Source: Algoriphagus sp. NG3 (GTDB lineage Bacteria; Bacteroidota; Bacteroidia; Cytophagales; Cyclobacteriaceae). Taken from it: a stretch of DNA of 64,000 nucleotides. A program made the translations under genes and the position numbers. Within the stretch, counting starts at the first letter, position 1. Every line of letters begins with the position of its first letter. Below, piece by piece: positions 19,824 through 28,400 of the stretch. The notes beneath the pieces are model-generated. The model did not search any database. It had not been told where the DNA came from and saw only the letters and a list, made by a program, of their open reading frames with translations. The stretch spans positions 4,876,501 through 4,940,500 of the forward strand of contig NZ_CP139421.1 in assembly GCF_034119865.1 (NCBI RefSeq), read 5' to 3'.

Positions 19824-20357
19824 ATGAAGAAATTAAGCATGGAAGAGCTGGAAAGAGTCTCTGTGGAAGAGTTTAAGAAAATGCAAAAATCACCTATTGT
19901 AATTGTCCTGGACAACGTCCGAAGCTTAAACAATGTGGGATCAGCATTTAGAACGGGGGATGCTTTCGGAATAGAAAAAATCTTCCTCTGCGGGATCACA
20001 GGTACACCACCTCATCGCGATATCCAAAAAACTGCTTTAGGAGCTACAGATTCTGTAGCCTGGGAATATTGCCTTAATACTATGCTGGCCTTAGAGAAGT
20101 TAAAAGCGGAAGGCTACCAGATCTGTGCACTTGAACAGGTAGACAGATCTGTGATGCTAAATGACTTCATTCCGGAAAAAGGAAAAAAATATGCTTTAGT
20201 GTTTGGAAATGAAGTCTTTGGGGTGGAAGAAGAAGTGCTCAATTCCTGTGAGGCAGTATTGGAAATCCCGCAGTTAGGCACTAAGCACTCCTTAAATATC
20301 TCCGTCTCGCTGGGAATAGCGGTTTGGGACTTTATGGTAAAATTGGAACAATTCTAA
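19824..20357 (+). CDS. TrmH/SpoU-family RNA 2'-O-methyltransferase
   Basis: The 177-residue protein shows the three SPOUT/SpoU motifs in order: NNVGSAFRTGDAFG (motif 1), LVFGNEVFGV (motif 2) and IPQLGTKHSLNISVSLGIA (motif 3). These form the trefoil-knot SAM site used to methylate ribose 2'-OH in tRNA or rRNA. It is a minimal version without the N-terminal RNA-binding domain seen in RlmB. The exact target nucleotide is unknown. Its stop codon overlaps the convergent membrane-protein gene by 4 bp. Confidence 0.9.
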   Translation: MKKLSMEELERVSVEEFKKMQKSPIVIVLDNVRSLNNVGSAFRTGDAFGIEKIFLCGITGTPPHRDIQKTALGATDSVAWEYCLNTMLALEKLKAEGYQICALEQVDRSVMLNDFIPEKGKKYALVFGNEVFGVEEEVLNSCEAVLEIPQLGTKHSLNISVSLGIAVWDFMVKLEQF

Positions 20358-20767
20358 TTTTTACTGAATCTGTACCGAAGACCAAAGGATCCTCGGAACA
20401 AAGAGCCATCATTAAATCCAATAATAGGAGCGCCTTCTATATGAAAACCGAAATCCTTTTGTTCAAAGGGATAAATGTTTAAACCTACCGGTATTACTAT
20501 TCCGTCAAAGCTACCCACTCTTAATCCCCCTCCGCCATAAAATTCAAAACGGTCAGTTTTCTTAAAAATATAATTTGCCACTACTTCCGCAGACATACTT
20601 TCTAGATACGAATCTGTACCTAAACGAAATTCTGGAATAAAACGCTCTCCAAACTGGTGATTCACTCCCAAAAAAGGAAGGTTACTTTGATGAAACACCA
20701 CAGTAGTCTGCGAAAAGGCAGCCAAAGAAAATAAGCCAAATAAGGAAACTAGTAGGATTTTTTTCAT
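20354..20767 (-). CDS. Small predicted outer-membrane beta-strand protein
   Basis: I do not recognise a named family. The 137-residue protein has a clear signal peptide (MKKILLVSLFGLFSLAAFS), and the rest consists of alternating-hydrophobicity strands (for example FEFYGGGGLRVG) ending in a terminal aromatic-rich strand SFGLRYRFSKN. This resembles the small Bacteroidota outer-membrane barrels or their fragments. It is the last gene of a six-gene minus-strand run starting at comF. Confidence 0.6.
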   Translation of the reverse strand: MKKILLVSLFGLFSLAAFSQTTVVFHQSNLPFLGVNHQFGERFIPEFRLGTDSYLESMSAEVVANYIFKKTDRFEFYGGGGLRVGSFDGIVIPVGLNIYPFEQKDFGFHIEGAPIIGFNDGSLFRGSFGLRYRFSKN

Positions 20768-20794
20768 TTGTGTAAAATTAAATTGTTTAAAAGT

Positions 20795-21250
20795 TTAAAG
20801 GTTTAACTCACTAAGCTTTTGATGCGTTTTGATCATATTGGAAGTGGCTTTGGCAACAAGCTTACCTGAGTTCTTAATGATTACGGCTTCCCAATGATTT
20901 AGGTTTGCTCCAGAACGAACTAATTTGGCGGTTACTTCTAATTTATCACCGATCTGGGCAGCTGATAAAAAGTCTACATTCAAGTTGATACTAGTCATCA
21001 AATACGCTGAGCCTGCCACAAAATTCCCCATGCCTATCACATCATCTATCATCAAGGAAGCAACACCCCCATGTAGGATTTTAGCAGGATTGCACATTTC
21101 CGAAGAGACTGTGTAAGCCACCTTTATTTTCCCTTCTTCAATCTCGAGCAATATTCCAGCGAGCCAATTCCCCGCTTTCGAAGGAGTTTGATCAAGTTTT
21201 CTCCCGATCAATTTTTCAAATTGTAGTAAATAAGGGTTCAGTTCTTTCAT
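20795..21250 (-). CDS. PaaI-family hotdog thioesterase
   Basis: This 151-residue protein has the PaaI/YbgC-type hotdog pattern, with NPAKILHGGVASLMIDDVIG (catalytic Asp/Glu helix and HGG motif) in the middle, followed by TSINLNVDFLSAAQIGDKLE. Such enzymes hydrolyse acyl-CoA thioesters; the acyl substrate is not predictable here. It lies between two uncharacterised genes in a co-directional run. Confidence 0.85.
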   Translation of the reverse strand: MKELNPYLLQFEKLIGRKLDQTPSKAGNWLAGILLEIEEGKIKVAYTVSSEMCNPAKILHGGVASLMIDDVIGMGNFVAGSAYLMTSINLNVDFLSAAQIGDKLEVTAKLVRSGANLNHWEAVIIKNSGKLVAKATSNMIKTHQKLSELNL

Positions 21251-21369
21251 GGGTTGGCTGCTTTTTTTAAGTGGTCAAAAGTTAAAGGATGCTAACTAGA
21301 AGTACGCTATGGGTATAGGGCTTTCAAAGCTCGATGATCCTTTCTTGAAAATATAAAATAAGTCAAAGC

Positions 21370-21957
21370 TTAATCACCTATTAATCTAAAATAATCAGAC
21401 AAAACGGCTTTTATAGCCTCTCTTTCTGCTGAAGTGTCCCAAAGCGGCTTCCAAACCGATCCAACCTTTATCTCAAAAGCTGCATCTCTTTCTATCCAAG
21501 GCAGAAGCTGCATTACATATGCTAAGAATTCCGAATTATTTCCATTTTCAAATTGAAACACTTGCTGCTCTTTTTCTCCAGTAGCCCGGATTTCTAAAGG
21601 CCAATCTATTCCGGTAGGTTCCAGGTATAAGTATGCCTCATCCTTAATTCTATTAAGAATAATTATCAGGTCTAGTAGAAGATCCGTTTCCGAAACTTCC
21701 CTTTTTCCATGGCGAAACAGGAGCATCCCAGCATCAGCCCTGGATTCCCTATCATAATTAATGGCTCTGACATTTAGAAAATAAAGCCGATTCGATGAAC
21801 TCATGCGGAAAGTACTATCCTCGCCTGAGTTATTCGCACGTTTGGTGTTGAAGAAAGAAAGGACCAGTACCAAGCATACAGATATTAACCCGAAAATTTT
21901 AAGAATTCTTATAAGTTCCGGGGACAAAACATCCGAATTAGGCTGCCTTTTGGGCAT
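21370..21957 (-). CDS. Hypothetical single-pass membrane protein
   Basis: I do not recognise this 195-residue protein. It has one hydrophobic segment near the N-terminus (about residues 19-38: ILKIFGLISVCLVLVLSFF), followed by a soluble domain probably facing the periplasm, with a mixed alpha/beta look (SNRLYFLNVRAINYD, LLDLIIILNRIKDEAYLYLE). No cysteine pair, catalytic motif or repeat is visible. It sits 35 bp downstream of the SDR gene on the same strand. Confidence 0.7.
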   Translation of the reverse strand: MPKRQPNSDVLSPELIRILKIFGLISVCLVLVLSFFNTKRANNSGEDSTFRMSSSNRLYFLNVRAINYDRESRADAGMLLFRHGKREVSETDLLLDLIIILNRIKDEAYLYLEPTGIDWPLEIRATGEKEQQVFQFENGNNSEFLAYVMQLLPWIERDAAFEIKVGSVWKPLWDTSAEREAIKAVLSDYFRLIGD

Positions 21958-21992
21958 GTATAAGTTGTTTTAGGTAGTTCTATTAAAACTCA

Positions 21993-22751
21993 TCAATGTA
22001 CGTACGAGCCCGCATTAATGTCAATAGTCGTTCCGGTAGCATGATCTGCCAGTCCAGAACATAAAAGAGTAATGAGTGGCGCAATATCCTCGGGTTTGGT
22101 CAATTCACTTAGCGCAATATCCTTAAGTGCAAAGTCATCACCATATTGTGAAAGGATTTCATTTGCCATATCCGTCTGGGTGAATCCCGGGGCTATCAGA
22201 AAAGCTTTGATCCCCTGTTTCCCATAATGACGCGCTATGGATCTGGTCAAACTGACTAAAGCTCCTTTGGAAGCAGCATAAGCAAGGTAATCAGTAGTAT
22301 CTCCCCGAAATGCCGCTCTTGATGAAATATTGATAATTCTGCCGTTCTTATACTTTCTTGCATGTTCCACAAATTCCTTGCACATGATCCCAACAGCCGA
22401 AGTATTCACCTGGAAGGTTTCATTCCATATTTTCACCCAAGATTCAGTAGGTAGATCGTCTGGGGCAGATAGTGCCACACCGGCATTATTTATCAGTGCT
22501 GAAATTGGCCCATATTTCTCTGCGAGCTTGGGGATAAACCCCATGACTTGATTGAGATCAGAAAGATTGCAGGCTTCTATGAAAGTGGGATTACTTAATT
22601 CCTCCTGCAGCTTCTCAGCAGCTCCAAAGTTAGTGTTACAATGAATGATTACCTCGGCTCCTGATTCGGAAAGTTGACTTGCGATAGCTCTCCCAATACC
22701 ACGCGAGGCTCCTGTCACCAGAATTCGTTGATTTTTGAGGTTTATGTTCAT
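21993..22751 (-). CDS. SDR-family oxidoreductase (FabG-like)
   Basis: This 252-residue classical short-chain dehydrogenase has the NAD(P) motif TGASRGIG at residues 14-21, the NNAG motif, and the catalytic Ser-Tyr-Lys set in IINISSRAA and YAASKGALV. The C-terminal region matches 3-oxoacyl-ACP reductases, but many SDRs of this type have other substrates. Because it is not near fatty-acid synthesis genes, its role is uncertain. It lies between the YfiT-like gene and the membrane protein gene. Confidence 0.85.
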   Translation of the reverse strand: MNINLKNQRILVTGASRGIGRAIASQLSESGAEVIIHCNTNFGAAEKLQEELSNPTFIEACNLSDLNQVMGFIPKLAEKYGPISALINNAGVALSAPDDLPTESWVKIWNETFQVNTSAVGIMCKEFVEHARKYKNGRIINISSRAAFRGDTTDYLAYAASKGALVSLTRSIARHYGKQGIKAFLIAPGFTQTDMANEILSQYGDDFALKDIALSELTKPEDIAPLITLLCSGLADHATGTTIDINAGSYVH

Positions 22752-22802
22752 AGTATGTAATGAAATACGCTAAAATTAAGAAATCCACTTTTTTCGCTCT
22801 CT

Positions 22803-23336
22803 TCACCAGTTTTCACGCAATATCAAATGCTGAATATGAGCTAAATGGTGCATAGAATGCCAATGGTACATCAATGTAACTTCTGACAGCGGTACTGATG
22901 CCTGAGTTTCAGGATGAAAATAAGTCTTCTCAAAATCAGCAGAAGCCATACTGTTCAAAACAAGAGCCCATTTATAATGAATTCCTTCAATCAGGCTGAG
23001 TGAAATATCAATCGGAAGCGAATAATCTACCAAATTCGCCCAAGAAGCTTCGTCGTAGGGTTTTATTGTGGGATTATCCTCAGTCAGAGCCAGTTTAAAA
23101 CGGATTAAGGCATTCATATGGCTATCAGACAAGTGGTGGATTACTTGTCTCACCGTCCATCCACCTGGACGGTAGGGGGTATTCAGGCTTGTTTCCGAAA
23201 ACCCACTAACGGTTTCACGTAAATATTGAGGAAATGCTTTCAAGTAAGCACTGGCTTCTGCCAAATTTTTATCAGAAAAATGCGTAGGCTTCTGAAATCT
23301 CCCAATCGGGTATTTTAATAATTCAATGTCGATCAT
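22803..23336 (-). CDS. DinB/YfiT-like metal-dependent protein
   Basis: The 177-residue four-helix protein matches the YfiT/BstA group of the DinB superfamily: it begins LKYPIGRFQKP, continues GGWTVRQVIHHLSDSHMNA, and ends HWHSMHHLAHIQHL. The three conserved histidines (one in HHLSDSH, two in the C-terminal MHHLAH part) would bind a divalent metal. Characterised relatives transfer bacillithiol or hydrolyse unknown bonds. It lies 5 bp before comF on the minus strand. Confidence 0.85.
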   Translation of the reverse strand: MIDIELLKYPIGRFQKPTHFSDKNLAEASAYLKAFPQYLRETVSGFSETSLNTPYRPGGWTVRQVIHHLSDSHMNALIRFKLALTEDNPTIKPYDEASWANLVDYSLPIDISLSLIEGIHYKWALVLNSMASADFEKTYFHPETQASVPLSEVTLMYHWHSMHHLAHIQHLILRENW

Positions 23337-23341
23337 AATGG

Positions 23342-24034
23342 TTATTCTCCGGCAGCTAATGTTACCAAATCTACTTTATTTGTTCCATTAGCCAAAAGTA
23401 CATTGGCGCAAGCGCATAAAGTAGCTCCAGTGGTCATGACATCATCTACTAAAAGAATAGACATTCCCTTTTCTTGAAATCCCCCTTTGACTTCAAAAAC
23501 ATCGTCTACATTATCCATACGCTCAAGCCTCGACTTTTGGGTCTGTGTCTCAGTAAATTTTTTACGAACGAGCCTGTTTTCCAGTCTCAGATCCAAAATT
23601 TCTGCAATTCCAAGCCCAAATTGTTCACTTTGATTGTAGCCACGCCTCCTTTGCTTCAGTATATGAAGCGGAACCGGAACAATAACATCCCAATGAGCTT
23701 CAAAGCCATTTGTTTTGAGTATTGTGCCATAAAGTAAACCAAGTTCTTTCGCCAATTGAGGTCTATTTCTATATTTCAATTGATGCATGATCTTTTGGCT
23801 GTTTCCTCCTTTAGTAAATTTCAGAAATGACATTACTGCTCCTACATTGGTCAATCCTCTTACTTTATCACAGAGGTCATTGTCATAGGGTCGCAGGTGG
23901 TAGCTAGTAATCGGTAATGTCCCTTTACAGACCATGCACAAGTTATCTTCGTAATCATGAAGCATTGTACCGCATTGGAGACAATTGCGGGGAAAAACCA
24001 AATCCAAAAAATCTTTTACAAAAAATAAACGCAT
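23342..24034 (-). CDS. comF: ComF-family phosphoribosyltransferase-like protein
   Basis: ComF proteins act with ComFA in DNA uptake during natural transformation or resemble amidophosphoribosyltransferases. The 230-residue protein has an N-terminal four-cysteine zinc finger (CLQCGTMLHDYEDNLCMVC) and the C-terminal PRPP loop LLVDDVMTTGATLCAC. It is the first gene of the minus-strand run that ends at 20354. No other competence gene is nearby, so a role in transformation is only inferred. Confidence 0.88.
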   Translation of the reverse strand: MRLFFVKDFLDLVFPRNCLQCGTMLHDYEDNLCMVCKGTLPITSYHLRPYDNDLCDKVRGLTNVGAVMSFLKFTKGGNSQKIMHQLKYRNRPQLAKELGLLYGTILKTNGFEAHWDVIVPVPLHILKQRRRGYNQSEQFGLGIAEILDLRLENRLVRKKFTETQTQKSRLERMDNVDDVFEVKGGFQEKGMSILLVDDVMTTGATLCACANVLLANGTNKVDLVTLAAGE

Positions 24035-24076
24035 TCTGAAAATGGCTTGTTAATGAAGGCCAAGGGCAAATAGTGG

Positions 24077-24084
24077 TATATTTG
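24077..24084 (+). promoter_or_regulatory. Putative -7 element before the AhpD-like gene
   Basis: TATATTTG matches the Bacteroidota -7 consensus TAnnTTTG and lies 30 bp before ATG 24115. The nearest TTG upstream (24047-24049) is 27 bp away, longer than the usual spacer, so the -33 element is not convincing. Confidence 0.4.
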
Positions 24085-24114
24085 CCACTAATAACTTTAC
24101 TAAACATCAAGTTA

Positions 24115-24456
24115 ATGAATCTCATAGAAGAATTCAATGCCTATCGAAGCCAAATGAATGAAAAAATATTGGCTGAAGATAATAAGGTAATCAAGCGTAT
24201 ATTTAATCTTGATACCAATGCTTATTCGGAGGGATCAATAGATATCAAGTCCAAAGAAATGATTGGGTTAGCCTGCTCTATGGTATTACGATGTGATGAT
24301 TGTGTTAAGTACCATTTAGAGAAATGCTATGAAGCAGGTCTGACCAAAGAACAGGTATTTGAGGTGTTTTCTATCGCAACCTTAATAGGGGGCACTATTG
24401 TGATCCCTCATTTGAGAAGAGCGGCCGAATTTTGGGAATCACTTGAAAATCAATAA
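24115..24456 (+). CDS. AhpD/carboxymuconolactone decarboxylase-family protein
   Basis: The 113-residue protein carries the redox CxxC motif in LRCDDCVKYHLEKC, at the position of the AhpD active site, and the family pattern GLTKEQVFEVFSIATLIGG. AhpD-like proteins reduce disulfides or peroxides. I start at 24115 because the 14-residue extension from 24073 is hydrophobic and overlaps the likely promoter. It opens a long AT-rich plus-strand run that continues to 30964. Confidence 0.85.
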   Translation: MNLIEEFNAYRSQMNEKILAEDNKVIKRIFNLDTNAYSEGSIDIKSKEMIGLACSMVLRCDDCVKYHLEKCYEAGLTKEQVFEVFSIATLIGGTIVIPHLRRAAEFWESLENQ

Positions 24457-24462
24457 CTTACA

Positions 24463-24825
24463 ATGTTTAAACGAGATCTACAATTAGAAAAACGCTGGTC
24501 AAAATTACTGGAAGGCCTAAAAGAAACTATAGGTAAAAAACCTGCAGACTTAAATGGCGTTCTTTTTCTTATTGGGGTACAGGAACTTGGTCAAGGCAAC
24601 AGGATATTCAGCAAGGAGCAAAAGCAGGATTTGATGCATATTGCAGTTTGCAAAGTATTAAGTTATGATGGTTTTTACGAACTTGATTATGTAGATCAAG
24701 ATGGCTGGCCACACTGGAACTTAATTAAAGAACTTCCACATTTTGATTTATTAGATCAGGAAAAGCTTCTAAAAATTCAAGTGTTAGAATACTTTGAAAA
24801 AGAATACGAAATAGTTATCGAATAG
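24463..24825 (+). CDS. Conserved hypothetical protein
   Basis: I do not recognise a named domain. The 120-residue protein is acidic and predicted mostly helical, with the stretch LNGVLFLIGVQELGQGNRIF and the aromatic segment YELDYVDQDGWPHWNLI. There is no signal peptide, membrane helix or cysteine pair. It lies 6 bp after the AhpD-like gene and 3 bp before the exonuclease III gene, so it is clearly co-transcribed with them. Confidence 0.75.
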   Translation: MFKRDLQLEKRWSKLLEGLKETIGKKPADLNGVLFLIGVQELGQGNRIFSKEQKQDLMHIAVCKVLSYDGFYELDYVDQDGWPHWNLIKELPHFDLLDQEKLLKIQVLEYFEKEYEIVIE

Positions 24826-24828
24826 CTT

Positions 24829-25590
24829 GTGAAAATAGTATCATATAATGTCAATGGCATTCGTGCCGCCATGAACAAAGGGTTTATAGAATGGCTTAAA
24901 GCTGTAAATCCAGATGTTATTGGTTTACAAGAGGTTAAAGCAAATTTAGACCAGATAGATGCAAGTATATTTCATGATTTAGGCTATGAAATATATTGGT
25001 ATCCTGCCTTTAAAAAGGGATATAGTGGTGTTGCTATTTTGACTAAAATAAGTCCTAAATCCGTTAAATTGGGGATGGATCATCCCAAGTATGATGAAGA
25101 AGGAAGACTTCTACAAGTTAACTTTGAAGACTTCTCTTTCATAACTGCATATTTCCCATCGGGAACTACAGGGGATATACGGCAGAAATTCAAATACGAA
25201 TTTCTAGATGATATATATGGATATACACAAGATCTAAAAAGAAGCAACCCAAACTTCATATTAAGTGGAGATTACAATATTTGTCATAAGGCAATAGATA
25301 TACATAATCCAAAAAGCAACAAAAACACATCAGGTTTTTTACCAGAAGAAAGAGCCTGGATGGACAAATTTACTGAATCGGGATTTGTCGATAGTTTTAG
25401 AATGTACAACGATCAACCTCATCACTACACTTGGTGGAGCTACAGAGCAAATTCAAGAGCAAAAAATTTAGGTTGGAGAATTGATTATCACATGGTCACA
25501 GAATCTTTAGCTCCTAGACTAACAGCTTCAACAATTCTTCCAGATGCTCAACACTCAGATCATTGTCCCATTTTAATAGATATAGAATAG
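24829..25590 (+). CDS. xth: Exodeoxyribonuclease III
   Basis: This 253-residue AP endonuclease/exonuclease III contains MKIVSYNVNGIRAA (Asn7), GLQEVKA (metal-binding Glu), SGDYNICH (catalytic Asp and Asn) and the terminal QHSDHCPI (Asp and catalytic His). It cleaves DNA at abasic sites and trims 3' ends in base excision repair. The start codon is GTG at 24829, 3 bp after the previous stop; no upstream ATG exists in frame. The gene is a member of the same tight run as ybeY and mnmG. Confidence 0.95.
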   Translation: MKIVSYNVNGIRAAMNKGFIEWLKAVNPDVIGLQEVKANLDQIDASIFHDLGYEIYWYPAFKKGYSGVAILTKISPKSVKLGMDHPKYDEEGRLLQVNFEDFSFITAYFPSGTTGDIRQKFKYEFLDDIYGYTQDLKRSNPNFILSGDYNICHKAIDIHNPKSNKNTSGFLPEERAWMDKFTESGFVDSFRMYNDQPHHYTWWSYRANSRAKNLGWRIDYHMVTESLAPRLTASTILPDAQHSDHCPILIDIE

Positions 25591-25624
25591 TATCAACGTA
25601 GATCATACTTCATTGAAAACAATC

Positions 25625-26029
25625 ATGATGAAAACCATTAAAATTTCTATTCCTTCTCTACTAGAGAACATAAAAATAATTGAAAGTTTCATCGACAATG
25701 CTCGTGAAAAATTTGAGATCAATGATGATATCTATGGAAATATTATGATTTCGGTCACAGAATGTATAAGTAATGCAATCATTCATGGTAACCAGCTAGA
25801 CAAAAATAAGCTTGTTCATTTGGAGCTTACGTTAGAAGCAGACTTGTTATTATTCACCATCCAAGATGAGGGATCGGGATTTGATTATAACGAACTCAAA
25901 GATCCCACTGCACCAGAAAATATAGAAAAGCCTGGAGGTAGGGGGATTTTCCTGATAAAGCATTTATCTGATGATGTAAAGTTTGAGGAAAATGGTAAGA
26001 AAACAATTCTTTCATTTTACATGAACTAG
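25625..26029 (+). CDS. RsbW-like ATP-binding protein (GHKL ATPase)
   Basis: This 134-residue protein is a stand-alone histidine-kinase-type ATPase domain: ISVTECISNAIIHGNQ (N box), FTIQDEGSGFDYNEL (G1), and GGRGIFLIKHLSDDV (G2). Anti-sigma factors of the RsbW/SpoIIAB class and related phospho-switch kinases look like this. I start at ATG 25625 rather than the upstream TTG at 25613. Its presence between exonuclease III and ybeY is conserved-looking but unexplained; no sigma factor or anti-anti-sigma (STAS) gene lies beside it. Confidence 0.85.
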   Translation: MMKTIKISIPSLLENIKIIESFIDNAREKFEINDDIYGNIMISVTECISNAIIHGNQLDKNKLVHLELTLEADLLLFTIQDEGSGFDYNELKDPTAPENIEKPGGRGIFLIKHLSDDVKFEENGKKTILSFYMN

Positions 26030-26032
26030 GTT

Positions 26033-26458
26033 ATGGCTATAAATTTCTTTGAAGAGGAAGTAGCATTTACTTTAAAAAACAAAAGGAAAAGGAAGAAATG
26101 GCTGAAAGAGCTAGCCATTTCAGAAAATCATAATATAGCTGACCTCAATTATATATTTTGCTCGGACGAATATTTACTTGCCATTAACAAGGAATATTTG
26201 AACCATGACACCTATACTGATATCATAACATTCGACAACTCTGAAGAAGCCGGTATTATAGAAGGAGATATTTATATCAGTATTGAGAGAGTTAAAGAAA
26301 ATGCTCAAACATTAAAGACTGAAGAGGAAAAAGAAATCAATAGAGTCATTAGCCATGGCTTGTATCATTTACTAGGATACAAAGATAAAACAAAAGTTCA
26401 GTCAGCTCTAATGCGAGACAAGGAAGAATTCGCTATTAGTATGTACGAAAACACATAA
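26033..26458 (+). CDS. ybeY: Endoribonuclease YbeY
   Basis: YbeY is a zinc-dependent RNase involved in 16S rRNA 3'-end maturation and ribosome quality control. The 141-residue protein has the family core HDTYTDIITFD and the metal motif SHGLYHLLGYKDK. The motif differs from the textbook HGxxHLxGYDH: two histidines are present, but the third is replaced by the sequence KDK. This variant is, as far as I recall, normal for Bacteroidota. The ATG lies 3 bp after the ATPase gene's stop. Confidence 0.9.
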   Translation: MAINFFEEEVAFTLKNKRKRKKWLKELAISENHNIADLNYIFCSDEYLLAINKEYLNHDTYTDIITFDNSEEAGIIEGDIYISIERVKENAQTLKTEEEKEINRVISHGLYHLLGYKDKTKVQSALMRDKEEFAISMYENT

Positions 26459-26517
26459 CGTTCCACGTGAAACAGTTCGATTTCACGAAGTAAAAAACAA
26501 ACGTTCCACGTGGAACG
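26459..26517. promoter_or_regulatory. Two parS-like palindromes upstream of mnmG
   Basis: CGTTCCACGTGAAACA (26459-26474) matches the consensus parS TGTTTCACGTGAAACA at 14 of 16 positions. CGTTCCACGTGGAACG (26502-26517) is a perfect 16-bp palindrome with the same CACGTG core and 12 of 16 matches. A TTTCACG half-site lies between them. parS sites bind ParB and typically cluster near the chromosomal origin, often close to mnmG (gidA). The palindrome could also bind another repressor. Confidence 0.6.
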
Positions 26518-26533
26518 CTAAAAAATCAACAAA

Positions 26534-28399
26534 ATGTTTCCAATTTACGATGTAATTGTAGTAGGGGCAGGGCATGCCGGATGCGAAGCAGCTCATGCCG
26601 CAGCCAAAATGGGCTCAAAAGTACTGCTTTGCACAATGAACATGAACACAATAGCTCAAATGTCATGCAACCCGGCAATGGGAGGGGTGGCCAAAGGGCA
26701 AATTGTGAGAGAAATAGATGCGTTAGGGGGTATGTCGGGAATAATATCCGATAAATCCATGATCCAGTTTAGGATGCTAAACCGATCAAAAGGGCCAGCA
26801 ATGTGGTCGCCAAGATCACAAAATGACCGGATGAAATTTGCTGAAGAGTGGAGATTGGCACTGGAATCAACTCCAAATGTAGATTTTTGGCAAGAAATGA
26901 TAAGCGGTCTATTAGTAAAAAATGGAGAGCTAAAAGGAGTTAGAACTAGCATAGGGTTAGAAATCCAAGCTAAAAGCGTTGTATTGACTAATGGAACATT
27001 CTTGAACGGACTGATTCATATAGGTGAAAAACAATTCGGAGGAGGAAGAACCGGGGAAGCAGCAGCACGTGGAATCACAGAACAACTAGTTGAGTTGGGG
27101 TTTGAAGCTGGAAGGATGAAAACAGGTACTCCACCTAGAGTAGACGGCAGAAGTCTCGATTATTCCAAAATGGAAGTGCAGTACGGAGATGAAAACCCGG
27201 AAAAATTCAGCTACTTGGATTCGACTACACCATTAAAAGAGCAAAGAACCTGCTGGATTACATACACCAATAAAGATGTACACAGTAGTTTAGAAGAAGG
27301 TTTTGATAGGTCTCCAATGTTCAATGGTAGGATCCAAGGTTTGGGGCCAAGATACTGTCCATCTATAGAAGACAAAATTAATCGCTTCGCAGAACGGGAT
27401 AGACACCAGATCTTCGTAGAACCAGAAGGCTGGAATACTGTAGAAATGTATATCAATGGATTCTCAACTTCTCTTCCTGAGGACGTACAGTATAAAGCTC
27501 TCCGAAAAATAGCAGGGTTTGAAAATGCGAAAATGTTCCGCCCTGGATATGCCATAGAATATGATTTTTTCCCTCCTACACAGCTAAAGCTTACCCTCGA
27601 AACCCAATTGATGGAAAATCTGTACTTTGCTGGACAGATCAATGGTACTACAGGCTATGAAGAAGCTGCATGTCAAGGGCTGATAGCAGGTATCAATGCA
27701 AGCTTGAAATCACAGGAGAAAGACCCATTTTTACTCAAAAGATCAGATGCATATATAGGAGTACTGATCGATGACCTAATCAACAAAGGGACAGAAGAAC
27801 CTTATAGAATGTTCACATCAAGAGCAGAATTCAGACTTCTTCTCCGTCAGGACAATGCGGATCTAAGATTGACTAAGAAAGGTCACGAAATAGGTTTAGC
27901 ATCTCATGAACGATTGGAGAAAATGAACAATAAAAAAGAAAAAACTGCCAAACTCATAAACGAACTAAAGCAGAAAAGACTAGCTCCAGAAACTGTAAAT
28001 GAAGGTCTAGTTAAAATCGAGTCTGCTCAGATCAAAGAAAAGATAACAGCGGAAAAACTTCTAAAACGTCCACAGCTAGGAATAGGAGATCTCAAGTCAT
28101 TTCATATTGAACTCAATGAATACCTTTCAAACTACACGACTGAAGTATTAGAGCAAGCAGAAATACAGATTAAATACGACAGCTACATTGAGAAAGAGCA
28201 GCAAATGGTAGATAAGCTAAGTAATATGGAAAACTTCAAAATCCCGGTAAAGTTTGACTATTTAGCAATACCCGCTCTCTCAGCAGAAGGCAAACAAAAG
28301 TTGAATAAAATTAGACCCGAGACTATGGGTCAGGCTTCAAGGATAAGTGGAGTAACTCCTGCTGACTTATCAATCATCACCGTTTATCTTGGAAGGTAA
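26534..28399 (+). CDS. mnmG: tRNA uridine 5-carboxymethylaminomethyl modification enzyme MnmG
   Basis: MnmG (GidA) works with MnmE to modify U34 in the anticodon wobble position of several tRNAs. The 621-residue FAD protein has the dinucleotide-binding motif VGAGHAGCEAAHAAA at residues 10-24, the signatures CNPAMGGVAKG and GTPPRVDGRS, and ends with an alpha-helical tRNA-binding domain. Length fits the family. It is preceded by parS-like palindromes and followed without a gap by a methyltransferase gene (ATG 28401 vs stop 28399). Confidence 0.98.
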   Translation: MFPIYDVIVVGAGHAGCEAAHAAAKMGSKVLLCTMNMNTIAQMSCNPAMGGVAKGQIVREIDALGGMSGIISDKSMIQFRMLNRSKGPAMWSPRSQNDRMKFAEEWRLALESTPNVDFWQEMISGLLVKNGELKGVRTSIGLEIQAKSVVLTNGTFLNGLIHIGEKQFGGGRTGEAAARGITEQLVELGFEAGRMKTGTPPRVDGRSLDYSKMEVQYGDENPEKFSYLDSTTPLKEQRTCWITYTNKDVHSSLEEGFDRSPMFNGRIQGLGPRYCPSIEDKINRFAERDRHQIFVEPEGWNTVEMYINGFSTSLPEDVQYKALRKIAGFENAKMFRPGYAIEYDFFPPTQLKLTLETQLMENLYFAGQINGTTGYEEAACQGLIAGINASLKSQEKDPFLLKRSDAYIGVLIDDLINKGTEEPYRMFTSRAEFRLLLRQDNADLRLTKKGHEIGLASHERLEKMNNKKEKTAKLINELKQKRLAPETVNEGLVKIESAQIKEKITAEKLLKRPQLGIGDLKSFHIELNEYLSNYTTEVLEQAEIQIKYDSYIEKEQQMVDKLSNMENFKIPVKFDYLAIPALSAEGKQKLNKIRPETMGQASRISGVTPADLSIITVYLGR

Positions 28400-28400
28400 A

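Noticed and set aside
21993..22751. FabG of the fatty-acid synthesis pathway
   Set aside because: Motifs fit any classical SDR and no fab genes are nearby, so the symbol was withheld.
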